NCBI GenBank assembly: GCA_003223255.1
Contig: QHYJ01000082.1
Coordinates: forward strand, 1-36,813
DNA from: Acidobacteriota bacterium
Lineage (GTDB): Bacteria > Acidobacteriota > Terriglobia > Acidiferrales > UBA7541
Reading direction: 5' to 3'
DNA: 36,813 bases
Shown here: positions 1-7,494 of the stretch, piece by piece
Layout of the letters: the number at the start of each line of letters is the position of its first letter
How positions within the stretch are numbered: position 1 is the stretch's first letter
Notes under the pieces: generated by a model
What the model saw: only the letters and a program-made list of their open reading frames with translations
Told to the model about the DNA's origin: nothing
Database searches by the model: none
Made by a program: the position numbers and the translations under genes

Positions 1-2
1 AA

Positions 3-695
3 CGCAAGCAGATTCGCGGTATCGAGCAGCACCTATCGAAAAAGCGGCGGGCCTTAGAAGAACTCCAAGCCAAGCTGCGGCGCTCGCAGAAGCCGGGCGC
101 TAAAGGCAAAGGCTATAGTCGCGAAAGCCTCACCAAGCGAGTGCGCCAGATATGTTCGGGCCAGCACATCTCTAAAATTCTGCGCGTTTCGGTGATCGAA
201 AAACGCCGCAAACTGAAGCTCTTCTACCGGACCGATGCCTCCGCCTTCGCCCAAATCAAGGAACATCAATTGGGGAAACGCATCTTGTTCACCGACCAGA
301 AGAGCTGGAGCAATGAGCAGATTATCCTCGCCTATCGCAGTCAATCGCAGGTCGAGAGTGCGTTTGCGGATATGAAAGATCCTCACTTCCTGAGTTGGGA
401 ACCCATGTTCCACTGGACCGATTCCAAGATCCGGGTCCATGCCTTCTACTGTGTGTTGGCATTAATTTTGGGAAGTCTGCTCCAGCGCCGGGCGGCGCAG
501 AACGGTTTATCCCTAAGCCTGCAGGCGCTATTCAAGGCTCTCAACGGAATCCAAGAAGTGACCAATCTCTTTCCGCCCGCGGGCAAGCCCGGCTCGCCAG
601 GGCGGCCCCACGTGAAGACGACCCTCACGGAAATGGATCCCACGCAGCAGGCGCTTTTTCGCCTCTTCGCCCTCGATCGCTATCGGCAGACCTGA
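3..695 (+). CDS. Transposase, IS4/IS1634 type, C-terminal part only
   Basis: The reading frame is open to the left edge of the window, so the N-terminal part and left end of the element lie outside. The visible 230 residues begin with a basic helical stretch (RKQIRGIEQHLSKKRR). They then carry the C-terminal motif of DDE transposases of the IS4 superfamily, YRSQSQVESAFADMK, which holds the catalytic glutamate followed six residues later by lysine (E-x6-K). A hydrophobic stretch and a short tail follow, as is usual for IS1634-type enzymes. The protein would cut and rejoin the ends of its insertion sequence. The stop is a TGA at 693-695. I could not identify the right terminal inverted repeat downstream, so the element boundary is open. 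Whether the gene is intact depends on sequence outside the window. Confidence 0.8.
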   Translation, partial: RKQIRGIEQHLSKKRRALEELQAKLRRSQKPGAKGKGYSRESLTKRVRQICSGQHISKILRVSVIEKRRKLKLFYRTDASAFAQIKEHQLGKRILFTDQKSWSNEQIILAYRSQSQVESAFADMKDPHFLSWEPMFHWTDSKIRVHAFYCVLALILGSLLQRRAAQNGLSLSLQALFKALNGIQEVTNLFPPAGKPGSPGRPHVKTTLTEMDPTQQALFRLFALDRYRQT

Positions 696-1007
696 TTCGG
701 TCGATTTAGGCTATACAAGCCAAAGCCTCGCAAAACACGCCCTGATGCGGCTTCCGCGCAAATCCCTCACTGTATTTCGTAAACTGGGGTTAGGTCCTGC
801 TTCTGCCATCGCCTAGTTGTCGATGAATGACGTTCCTACCTTTGGTTTGGACACACCCATTGCGGCATATACGAAAATCCGGGGAGGGGGAGGTTAGGAA
901 AGGTCTCCACCAATTCAAACTGACAACTCTCAACTCCAATGGATTCAGGGAGAGACGGAAGTCACGCCACGATTGGTTCGACGAACAGATTTTCCGTATC
1001 GATAAAG
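696..1007. other. Intergenic stretch after the transposase
   Basis: No gene is supported here. It lies between the transposase stop and the stop of the convergent PilZ-TonB gene, and should contain the right end of the insertion sequence. I found no convincing terminal inverted repeat or target-site duplication because the left end is outside the window. The short reading frames here have no recognisable domains. Confidence 0.5.
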
Positions 1008-2939
1008 CTATTGAATTTCCCCGTTGGTCTTGAACTTTACCGTGACGGTCAGGTGCATGGCGGCTGGTCGGCCATCCAGCCGTGCGGGTTCGTACTTCCA
1101 TCGCCGCACTGCATCTTTGGCCGCTTCCCGCAATAGGATGGGACCGGAAATCACTTTGAGGTCCCGCACATTGCCGGACTCGTCGACGAACGCATCGAGA
1201 GTGACATCGCCGGCGGTACGGTTTGCTCGGGCGATCGGGGGATAGATCGGGAGCGTCGCCTTGATCAAGCGTGCCGGTTGAACATCACCGCCCGTAGGTG
1301 GTATCCGCTCCGCCTCGGGCATCGCGGGATTTGGCAGAGTTTCCTTAAGGGGCATGTCCGCCGAAGCCGGCACTTCTCCCGGGAGTGCGGGCGCGACGGG
1401 CGCCGCTGAACTGTCCGAGGAAGCAGTTGTCTCGCTGGCGTGGGGCGGGGCTAGACTGAAATCGTGAGACGATTCCTGCTTTGCCGTTGCGGTGGCCTCT
1501 TCCTGACGTGGTAATTGAGGGGATTGCAGCTGCTTAAAGCTTTCACGAGCTGCCACCTCCGAGGAATTTCCCACAGCGCGGATGGCCGTACTTGTATGGG
1601 CCTCGTTCGAGAACCATAGGACGGACCGCCGGTTATTGGTGTCCAACACTTCCACGAGAAATGGGCTCGTGTTTTCGGCAGCCGTGGGTTCTTGCGCTCG
1701 GCCGGAATCCACTTGCCCCGCTGACGGACGAGACGCATCTCCTGCAACTTCCGCTCCCCCGTTGAACCTGGAAATAAATCCAATAATTCCTGCCACCGCT
1801 CCCACCGTGGCCAGGAAGGAAAGCACCGCGGCGTAACCGACGCGCGCCCTTCGCTGCCTCAGCTCCAACGTCTGTCCGCGCCTTTGCCGCTCTTCGTGCC
1901 CCATCAGGCCCGCTTCAAAACCCTCGAAACCCAGGGACGCCCGCTTCTGCGGCGCGGGGGCGGATCTGGACTGCCAGAACCCTTCGCTTTCGGAAGGCAG
2001 CGGTTCCCGCTCAGGTTCAAAGCCAGATTCGGGCCCTGATTCGAGCCCTGATTCGAGCCCTGATTCGAGCCCTGATTCGGGCCCTGATTCGAGCCTAGGT
2101 TCAGGTTCGGAATCCACAGGCAATTCCGGCTCGGACGCCGGTGGTTCGGGGCTGTGCATGAATACAGACTTATGCCTTCGAGGCAACTCGGGAGCTGGTT
2201 CTTCAGGCGCGTGCCTGTGAGAGGAAAACGACGGGTCGGGTTCCCAGACTACTTCGCTATCGGAAACCTGATTTTCGAGATGGCTTTCAGAAATTTCCGC
2301 AAACTCCCCGAAAGGTGAATGGGCGGAGTGGGCTGCGGGTTCGGGCGGGGAGAAGGTTGTGGGTGCGGGTGCTGCCGTCTCCGGCGCGGGGAAGGGTGCG
2401 GGTGCTTCCTGAGCCGCTTCGTTGGTCCAATCGCCGTGCGCTTCTTGATTCTTCGGCACGACCTCCTGGGAAGGTACCGAGGACATCCAATAGCGAATCT
2501 GGTCCCGGCTCCTCGGAGACAGTTCCAGGAATTGCACCCCTGCAGTTCTCTCAAACTCAAGGGCCCAAACCACGCGGCCGGTCGCCTGGATCGCATCACC
2601 GAAGATCTTCCCATCGTGCGGGAGAGGCATGCAGCCCATGGCCTCGAAGCTGAAGTGCACGGACTCACCGACGGCAGGAGCATGGGCGAACTGAAAGCAC
2701 ATGCCTTTTTCGCTTAGGTCGATGAGCTTGCCCCAATTGTCCCCAAAGAACACCAGCACAGCCCATTGAAGTGGCTCGCGGTTGCAGGAGCGCCGCTCGT
2801 TGGTTCTCCCGTCATGTTTGTGAGCTGCCGCTGAAGTGAACATAAGACTCCCGTCGTGATCGTTCGGCCTTCCAGGGCTGGTTTCTGGAGACTCGTATTG
2901 CTTGGTAATCTGCACGTTCCGGCTAAGGTCTCGCATCAC
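1008..2939 (-). CDS. PilZ domain - membrane segment - TonB C-terminal domain fusion protein
   Basis: A 643-residue protein with three parts. Residues about 48-153 look like a PilZ domain with both c-di-GMP contact motifs visible: RxxxR (R50-S-C-N-R54) and DxSxxG (D74-L-S-E-K-G79). A long proline/glutamate-rich linker follows (about 155-365), including a degenerate ESG[L/P] repeat. A single hydrophobic segment at about 367-391, preceded by arginines (RQRRAR), should put the PilZ part in the cytoplasm and the rest in the periplasm. Residues about 555-638 match the TonB C-terminal domain, with the YPPIAR motif, a G-x-V-x-L-x-A-x-V-D-x-x-G strand and the RRWKYEPA motif. TonB normally carries proton-motive energy to outer-membrane receptors; here it may instead relay a c-di-GMP state. 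The GTG start overlaps the upstream gene's stop (GTGA); an in-frame ATG follows at once (2936), and GGGAG lies upstream. ExbB/ExbD are not in the window. The domain calls are by eye. Confidence 0.85.
   Translation of the reverse strand: MMRDLSRNVQITKQYESPETSPGRPNDHDGSLMFTSAAAHKHDGRTNERRSCNREPLQWAVLVFFGDNWGKLIDLSEKGMCFQFAHAPAVGESVHFSFEAMGCMPLPHDGKIFGDAIQATGRVVWALEFERTAGVQFLELSPRSRDQIRYWMSSVPSQEVVPKNQEAHGDWTNEAAQEAPAPFPAPETAAPAPTTFSPPEPAAHSAHSPFGEFAEISESHLENQVSDSEVVWEPDPSFSSHRHAPEEPAPELPRRHKSVFMHSPEPPASEPELPVDSEPEPRLESGPESGLESGLESGLESGPESGFEPEREPLPSESEGFWQSRSAPAPQKRASLGFEGFEAGLMGHEERQRRGQTLELRQRRARVGYAAVLSFLATVGAVAGIIGFISRFNGGAEVAGDASRPSAGQVDSGRAQEPTAAENTSPFLVEVLDTNNRRSVLWFSNEAHTSTAIRAVGNSSEVAARESFKQLQSPQLPRQEEATATAKQESSHDFSLAPPHASETTASSDSSAAPVAPALPGEVPASADMPLKETLPNPAMPEAERIPPTGGDVQPARLIKATLPIYPPIARANRTAGDVTLDAFVDESGNVRDLKVISGPILLREAAKDAVRRWKYEPARLDGRPAAMHLTVTVKFKTNGEIQ
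2026..2097. repeat. Six 12-bp tandem repeats inside the PilZ-TonB gene
   Basis: The unit GATTCGAGCCCT, with a GATTCGGGCCCT variant, occurs six times head to tail on the plus strand. In the gene (minus strand) it encodes a four-residue repeat, E-S-G-L or E-S-G-P, in the linker between the PilZ domain and the membrane segment. Units of 12 bp keep the frame, so slippage would lengthen or shorten the linker without breaking the protein. Confidence 0.9.
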
Positions 2940-3499
2940 CCTCCCGCTCCCGTTCTGTTCTGCTCTGCTAACTCCGGCCAGACCGCCGGGAGGTCGATCT
3001 GGTTGTGGGTGGCCTCATCGAAAAGGACAAATCCCCGCACACGCGCGAGCCTTTGCTTCACGAATTCTTTGAGCTTTTCCTCATAGCGCGAATCGTCCCG
3101 CACTGGCCAGGCTAGCGTCCCGGGGATTTCAATGGCCAAGCGCGCGTGCTGCCTCGCCGGCAGAAAAACCGGGTAACTCAAGCGGATAGCTTCCTCCTGG
3201 CTGAGGCTTCCGTCCGACTTAAGCCGGCTCATGATCACCACGCCCGAAGTCTCCGCCAGACGGTAATCGGTCTCGGTGAAGTTATTCACATCGTAAGAAA
3301 GGATCAGCGAGGCGTGGGTCTTGTCCACTTCGCGAAGTTGCGTGGCCACATACGCTGCCCTGATCCCTTCGCGACTCCAACCTTTCGCAGACTCTTTCGC
3401 TGGATGTTTTAAGATGGGCGTGGCGAGCGTGAAAATAACGAGCACAAATAGTCCGGCTCCCGCCGAGCCCACAATGGTCAGCCACTCTTTCCTGGACAC
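2936..3499 (-). CDS. Membrane-anchored protein of unknown function
   Basis: I do not recognise the family. The 187-residue product has one N-terminal hydrophobic segment (residues about 8-29, after MSRKEW), then a hydrophilic domain of about 155 residues. This is the pattern of a single-pass inner-membrane protein or an uncleaved signal anchor with a periplasmic domain. Visible stretches include YDVNNFTETDYRL, a beta-rich middle with SYPVFLPARQHARLAIEIP, and a basic helix near the end (EKLKEFVKQRLARVRG). The gene starts with GTG behind a GGGGGA run. Its TGA stop overlaps the start of the PilZ-TonB gene, so the two are almost certainly co-transcribed and translationally coupled. That suggests work on the same envelope process, which is inference from position only. 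Confidence 0.7.
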   Translation of the reverse strand: MSRKEWLTIVGSAGAGLFVLVIFTLATPILKHPAKESAKGWSREGIRAAYVATQLREVDKTHASLILSYDVNNFTETDYRLAETSGVVIMSRLKSDGSLSQEEAIRLSYPVFLPARQHARLAIEIPGTLAWPVRDDSRYEEKLKEFVKQRLARVRGFVLFDEATHNQIDLPAVWPELAEQNRTGAGG

Positions 3500-3614
3500 T
3501 GCTATCCCCCGTCGCTTGCGAACATATCTGCTCGCAATACGATCTCGAAACCTGCTGGCATACCCGGCTGGGGCAGCCCCAACGCTACCGCATCCGGCTC
3601 TAGGGAATGGAAAA

Positions 3615-3672
3615 CCTTAACTGGGATATAGAACTATCCCCGGGATGTAGTTGTATCCCCAACGAGTTAAGG
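3615..3672. promoter_or_regulatory. Nested dyad element: two 19-bp palindromic repeats inside an 8-bp inverted repeat
   Basis: Two adjacent 19-bp units, GGGATATAGAACTATCCCC (3623-3641) and GGGATGTAGTTGTATCCCC (3642-3660), are direct repeats with four differences. Each is itself a dyad (GGGAT/ATCCC arms). The pair is bracketed by CCTTAACT (3615-3622) and AGTTAAGG (3665-3672), which are perfect inverted copies. As RNA this could fold into a three-way junction; as DNA it could be a double operator. It lies about 115 bp upstream of the minus-strand unknown/PilZ-TonB unit, where a promoter region is expected. Confidence 0.7.
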
Positions 3673-3864
3673 TAGGCTGAGACGCTCGCAAAAAGTCTAT
3701 GCCTGAGATTTTGCCCTTGTCAACCAGTAATTGTCTTTCATGGCTCAAATCAGTACTGCCATGGCCACGCGGCTCTTAGACGGAGAGCCCGAACGGAGAA
3801 ACGACACTTCAGATGGTTGTTCACGGCAGGCCCCTTGAGAACTGAAAACTGACAACTCATAACG

Positions 3865-3889
3865 AAAAGGGCGGCTACACGAGCCGCCC
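3865..3889 (-). terminator. Rho-independent terminator of tatA
   Basis: GGGCGGCT (3869-3876) and AGCCGCCC (3882-3889) form an 8-bp stem with a five-base loop. Read on the minus strand it is followed by TTTTCGTT, a short U-run. It sits about 40 bp past the tatA stop. The rest of the gap between the unknown membrane protein and tatA (3500-3926) holds the nested dyad and no gene that I can support. Confidence 0.8.
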
Positions 3890-3926
3890 AATTCAATTCG
3901 CGATGGAATTTTTGCCGTTGTTGGCG

Positions 3927-4148
3927 TTACTTCTTTTCTTCCGAAGACGGTTGCGCGGGCGCGGCAGGCGGTGTTTGCACCTGTGGTGGCGGCGCCGTCG
4001 GCGCGTGGGATGTACCGGACATGCCTTCCTTGAAACTGCGGATGCCCTCGCCGAACCCTTTCATGATTTCTGGGATGCGCTTTCCGCCAAAGAAAATCAG
4101 AATAACCGCAAGAACGATCATCCAATGAAAAATACTGAACTCACCCAT
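3927..4148 (-). CDS. tatA: Sec-independent protein translocase subunit TatA/TatE
   Basis: A 73-residue protein of the normal TatA size. It has a short N-terminal transmembrane helix (about 6-20), the family FGG hinge (FFGGKRIPEIMKGFGEGIRSFKEGM) and an amphipathic helix. The tail is proline-rich and acidic/basic. TatA forms the pore through which folded proteins with twin-arginine signals cross the inner membrane. Two molybdenum subunits elsewhere in this window carry such signals. Start ATG is preceded by GGAGG with five-base spacing. It lies 91 bp downstream of selB on the same strand and ends at its own terminator. No tatB or tatC is in the window, which is common for a dispersed tatA. Confidence 0.93.
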   Translation of the reverse strand: MGEFSIFHWMIVLAVILIFFGGKRIPEIMKGFGEGIRSFKEGMSGTSHAPTAPPPQVQTPPAAPAQPSSEEKK

Positions 4149-4239
4149 GGGGCCTCCACGCGCCCGAACTCGTCAGGGCACGCCATACTAACCCTAGCGC
4201 AGTCTTTGGTGTGCGGCAAGACTGTCCCGCAGCTAGCCC

Positions 4240-6165
4240 CTATAGAATAACACGCTCGTCGCCCATTCGGCGTGTTATCCGCTCGCGATCCAGGTATTCG
4301 AGCAGTGGGATGGCGTACTTCCGGGTAATCCCGGTTAGCTCCTTAAAAGTCGGCACGGAAATGCGTTCGCCTTTGGATTTTTTGTAGCCAGCGAGACGCT
4401 CTTTCAACTGCGCCAGCGCCTGGCGATGAAAAACCAGTTCCGGTGAAACGCGCACGAGATTTTTTTCGCGCAACAAGATTTGCAGCAGCCGCTCCCCGCG
4501 CTTGGCTTCCATCGCCAGTTGGGCCAGCACTTCTTTCACCGACGGAACTGCCAGGCCGGCCGTTGCGAAGGCCGCTTCGATTTGATCTTTGGCCTTGGCT
4601 TCCTGTGGCTGCAGCGTGATTTCCGATCCGGCTTTCTTGACCAATTCGCCGGGCGCATCCAGCTTCTTTTGCGCGATCAGTTCGTCCAGCGCGGCGCGGA
4701 AAGTTTCGGCGCGCACGCGTTTCCCCAGGCTGGCGCGCAGATCTTCGCGCTGCATTCCCGGCAGCAGCGGATTCTCTTTCTGAAATTTCTCGACCTTTTC
4801 CAATATCTTTTTGCGAACTTCTTCGAAAACTCTTCCGGAAACCAGCACGAGCGGTTCCACGGAAACGGATTTGACGCCCCCTGCCTCGGAAAGTTTCTTG
4901 GCCGTGGCCCGGATTTCACGGTCCGTCCACGCAGTGCGCGCGACAATTTCTTCGTAGCTAAGACCAAGAATCGCGCGCTCGGTCATGGCCGCCAGAATTT
5001 CTTCGCCCTTCCCTCTTTCGAGCGTTTCTAGAAACGCCCCTCTTCCCGCGTCGCGCAGCATCGGCCGCCGCGCCAAAGGATCGAGAACCGTTCCCCCGCC
5101 AATCGTCACCACCGGCGAAAACTGCCGGACGATGAAATGGTCCCCAGGCAGCACGAGAACTTCGTCTTGCAATTTCAGATTCGCGAAAGCGTTGCCGCCC
5201 GGTTGCAATTCTTTTTGCCCGTAAAAAAAAACTTCCGCGATGGTTTCCGCCGTTCCCGCGTGAAAGTGCACGCTTGTTCCCTGCTTCAATTTTCTTGCCG
5301 ACCTCAACATCTCCAACCGGATATCGATGCGGCGCGTCTTCCGGAATTTTCCCGGTGTTGCTAGGACCATGCCGCGTCTGAGCGCGGTGTGCTCGATACC
5401 CGCGAGATTCACCGCCGTGCGCTGGCCTGGCCTGGCGCGCTCCACTGCCTTGCCACCCGACTGCACCCCTCTCACGCGCAGGCGCTCTCCTCCCGGAAAC
5501 AACTCCACTTCATCGCCGGCGACGACGCTTCCGGAAATAAGCGTGCCCGTCACCACGGAGCCGAATCCCTTCATCGCAAATGCGCGGTCAATCGGCAAAC
5601 GAAAATAGCGCGACGCATCTCGTGCGGTGGTGCTTGCCGCAGCTTCTCGCAGCGCTTTCTTCAAATCGTCGAGCCCTGCGCGCGTTTTCGCACTCACGGG
5701 AACGATTCGCGCATGCTCTAGAAACGATCCGCGCAAGTACTCTTCGGCCTCCAGCCGCACCAGTTCGAGTGTGTCGCTGTCGACCAGGTCGCTCTTCGTC
5801 AACGCCACCACGCCGCGCTGTACTCCCAGCAATCGGCAAATATCGAAGTGCTCGCGCGTCTGCGGCTTGATGGATTCATCCGCGGCAATCACCAGTAGCA
5901 GCACGTCGATTCCCGCGGCGCCCGCGAGCATGTTGCTGACAAAGCGCTCGTGCCCCGGCACATCCACAAAGCCGAAGCGCACGCCATTCTCCTCGAGGAA
6001 GGCAAAGCCCAAATCGATGGTAATGCCGCGGCGTTTTTCTTCTTCGAGGCGGTCGGGGTGCGTGCCGGTCAGGGCTTCGACTAACGCGGATTTCCCGTGG
6101 TCGATGTGCCCCGCCGTGCCGATGATGACGCTTTTGGCTGCAATGGTTTGCGTCGCGGTAGACAT
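4240..6165 (-). CDS. selB: Selenocysteine-specific translation elongation factor SelB
   Basis: A 641-residue protein, full SelB length. The N-terminal GTPase has G1 GHIDHGKS (19-26), G3 DVPGHE (68-73), G4 TKSD (123-126) and G5 SAK (158-160). EF-Tu-like beta-barrel domains follow, then a C-terminal half of winged-helix repeats ending GITRKYAIPLLEYLDRERITRRMGD, typical of the part that binds the SECIS hairpin in selenoprotein mRNA. SelB delivers Sec-tRNA to in-frame UGA codons. I saw no selA, selD, tRNA-Sec or obvious selenoprotein in the window; these are often unlinked. The start ATG lacks a strong Shine-Dalgarno sequence. tatA follows on the same strand and pyrF is upstream by 69 bp, so a longer transcript is possible. 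Confidence 0.95.
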   Translation of the reverse strand: MSTATQTIAAKSVIIGTAGHIDHGKSALVEALTGTHPDRLEEEKRRGITIDLGFAFLEENGVRFGFVDVPGHERFVSNMLAGAAGIDVLLLVIAADESIKPQTREHFDICRLLGVQRGVVALTKSDLVDSDTLELVRLEAEEYLRGSFLEHARIVPVSAKTRAGLDDLKKALREAAASTTARDASRYFRLPIDRAFAMKGFGSVVTGTLISGSVVAGDEVELFPGGERLRVRGVQSGGKAVERARPGQRTAVNLAGIEHTALRRGMVLATPGKFRKTRRIDIRLEMLRSARKLKQGTSVHFHAGTAETIAEVFFYGQKELQPGGNAFANLKLQDEVLVLPGDHFIVRQFSPVVTIGGGTVLDPLARRPMLRDAGRGAFLETLERGKGEEILAAMTERAILGLSYEEIVARTAWTDREIRATAKKLSEAGGVKSVSVEPLVLVSGRVFEEVRKKILEKVEKFQKENPLLPGMQREDLRASLGKRVRAETFRAALDELIAQKKLDAPGELVKKAGSEITLQPQEAKAKDQIEAAFATAGLAVPSVKEVLAQLAMEAKRGERLLQILLREKNLVRVSPELVFHRQALAQLKERLAGYKKSKGERISVPTFKELTGITRKYAIPLLEYLDRERITRRMGDERVIL

Positions 6166-6234
6166 GGTGGCGGGCGAAAACTCCCGCGCTTTGGATGCTA
6201 CTGGAGGAAAGATTCCGGGGTCAAACGGAGGAAG

Positions 6235-6987
6235 CTATTTTGCGGCGGCGATTTCGTCGACGATGGCTTGCGCAGCGACACGTGGGTCGGCAGCGGCCAA
6301 AATCGGCCGGCCCACCACCAGAAAATCGGCCCCCGCGCGAATCGCTTCCCGTGGCGATGCTTTGCGCGATTGATCATCGGGTGCTTGTTGCACTTCGGAA
6401 TCTTTCGGGCGCACGCCAGGAGTGATGATCAGAAAGCCCTCGCCGCACGCCTTGCGAATGGCTTTGGCTTCCTGAACCGATGCGACCACGCCGTCTACGC
6501 CGGCTTCTTTGGCCAGCAGCGCCAGCTTGACCACGCGCGACTTCGGCGTGCCGCCCACTCCGACTTCCTTCATGGTTTTGTGGTCCATGCTGGTGAGAAT
6601 CGTGACCGCCAGCAAACGCGGCCGGTCCGCGCCCATGGGCACGCCGGCGCTGATGGCCTGCGCCGCCGCCTCCATCATGGCTTTGCCGCCGAGCGCATGG
6701 ACATTCAACAATTGCACGCCGGGCATGCCTGCTGCGGAAAGTACGGCACCCGCAACGGTATTCGGAATGTCATGGTATTTCAGGTCGAGGAACACGCCGG
6801 AGCCGAGTGCGGCGATTTCTTTGACGGCGGCGGGACCGGCGGCGGTAAAAAGCTGATTGCCGATCTTGAACATGCCCACAAGATCGGCAACCTGGGTGGC
6901 AAATTTGGCTGCTGAGGATAACGAATCGAAGTCGAGCGCGACAATCAGGCTGCTGCGGGGATGGGCATCGAAGGTGGTCTGGGTCAT
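6235..6987 (-). CDS. pyrF: Orotidine 5'-phosphate decarboxylase PyrF
   Basis: A 250-residue TIM-barrel enzyme that decarboxylates OMP to UMP, the last step of de novo pyrimidine synthesis. Catalytic and binding residues are visible: D19 in LIVALDF, K41 in MFKIG, and the signature DLKYHDIPNTV (68-78) with the Asp-Lys-Asp array. Near the C-terminus are ITPGVRPKD and the phosphate-binding VVGRPI. The length and order fit the bacterial short form. Its GGAGG ribosome site sits in the loop of a small hairpin just after rlpA, 24 bp from the rlpA stop, so the two are probably one transcript with pyrD upstream. Confidence 0.96.
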   Translation of the reverse strand: MTQTTFDAHPRSSLIVALDFDSLSSAAKFATQVADLVGMFKIGNQLFTAAGPAAVKEIAALGSGVFLDLKYHDIPNTVAGAVLSAAGMPGVQLLNVHALGGKAMMEAAAQAISAGVPMGADRPRLLAVTILTSMDHKTMKEVGVGGTPKSRVVKLALLAKEAGVDGVVASVQEAKAIRKACGEGFLIITPGVRPKDSEVQQAPDDQSRKASPREAIRAGADFLVVGRPILAAADPRVAAQAIVDEIAAAK

Positions 6988-6990
6988 AGG

Positions 6991-7014
6991 TGACCCCGGC
7001 CTCCTTCGGGGTCA
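6991..7014 (-). promoter_or_regulatory. Hairpin displaying the pyrF ribosome-binding site at the rlpA stop
   Basis: TGACCCC (6991-6997) and GGGGTCA (7008-7014) are perfect 7-base inverted copies. The ten-base loop, read on the minus strand, contains the GGAGG ahead of pyrF. The TGA stop of rlpA forms part of the stem, so ribosomes ending on rlpA would open it. This suggests translational coupling. Confidence 0.5.
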
Positions 7015-7437
7015 GTGCCTCTCGGGCAACTCCATCAGCTCGAGCCGGACCTGGCTCACGCCCGCGTGAACCAATTCCAGGTTGCGGGCCACACGATAGG
7101 ATACATCAATTTCGCGCCCTTCTTGATAGGGTCCCCGGTCATTGATACGTACCAATACAAACTTGCCGTTGCGGGGATTCACGACCCGGACCAGAGAGCC
7201 GAAGGGAAGGTTGGGGTGGGCCGCCGTTAAGGCTTCCGTGGAAAAGATCTCGCCATTGGCGGTTTTGCGGCCATTGAAGCCCGGTCCGTACCAGCTGGCG
7301 TTGCCAGACCAAGTCTTAATCGGCTTTACCGGCTGACTAAGGTGCGCCACGAGGGGGGCTTCCATCACCGGAGCGATGAGGAACATGAGAAGCACCCAGC
7401 GGAACGCAGCCCAGAGCATGAAGAGTCGATGTCTCAT
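7012..7437 (-). CDS. rlpA: Septal ring lytic transglycosylase RlpA-type protein
   Basis: A 141-residue exported protein: a basic start (MRHR), a hydrophobic signal (LFMLWAAFRWVLLMFLIAP) and then a double-psi beta-barrel domain. Family motifs are GNASWYGPGFNGRKTANGE, ALTAAHPNLPFGSLVRVVN and VRINDRGPY, the last holding the conserved aspartate, followed by IDVSYRVARNLEL. RlpA enzymes cleave glycan strands stripped of stem peptides, usually at the division septum. The protein is short and lacks a SPOR domain, so it is the minimal barrel form. No lipobox cysteine is seen. It lies between pyrD and pyrF on the same strand with small gaps, an uncommon placement. Confidence 0.88.
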   Translation of the reverse strand: MRHRLFMLWAAFRWVLLMFLIAPVMEAPLVAHLSQPVKPIKTWSGNASWYGPGFNGRKTANGEIFSTEALTAAHPNLPFGSLVRVVNPRNGKFVLVRINDRGPYQEGREIDVSYRVARNLELVHAGVSQVRLELMELPERH

Positions 7438-7494
7438 ATTGTGTGTTTTATGCTACGAAGCTACAAAAAAGTGTAGCAGGAAAACCTCCTTATG

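Noticed and set aside
2026-2097. CRISPR array
   Set aside because: The repeats are contiguous 12-bp units without spacers and lie within a coding frame.
4200-4224. Terminator between selB and tatA
   Set aside because: CAGTCTT and AAGACTG can pair over an 11-base loop, but the stem is weak and no U-run follows, so I do not call a terminator.
7460-7477. Terminator after pyrD
   Set aside because: GCTAC and GTAGC form only a five-base stem and the T-run is in the loop, not after the stem.
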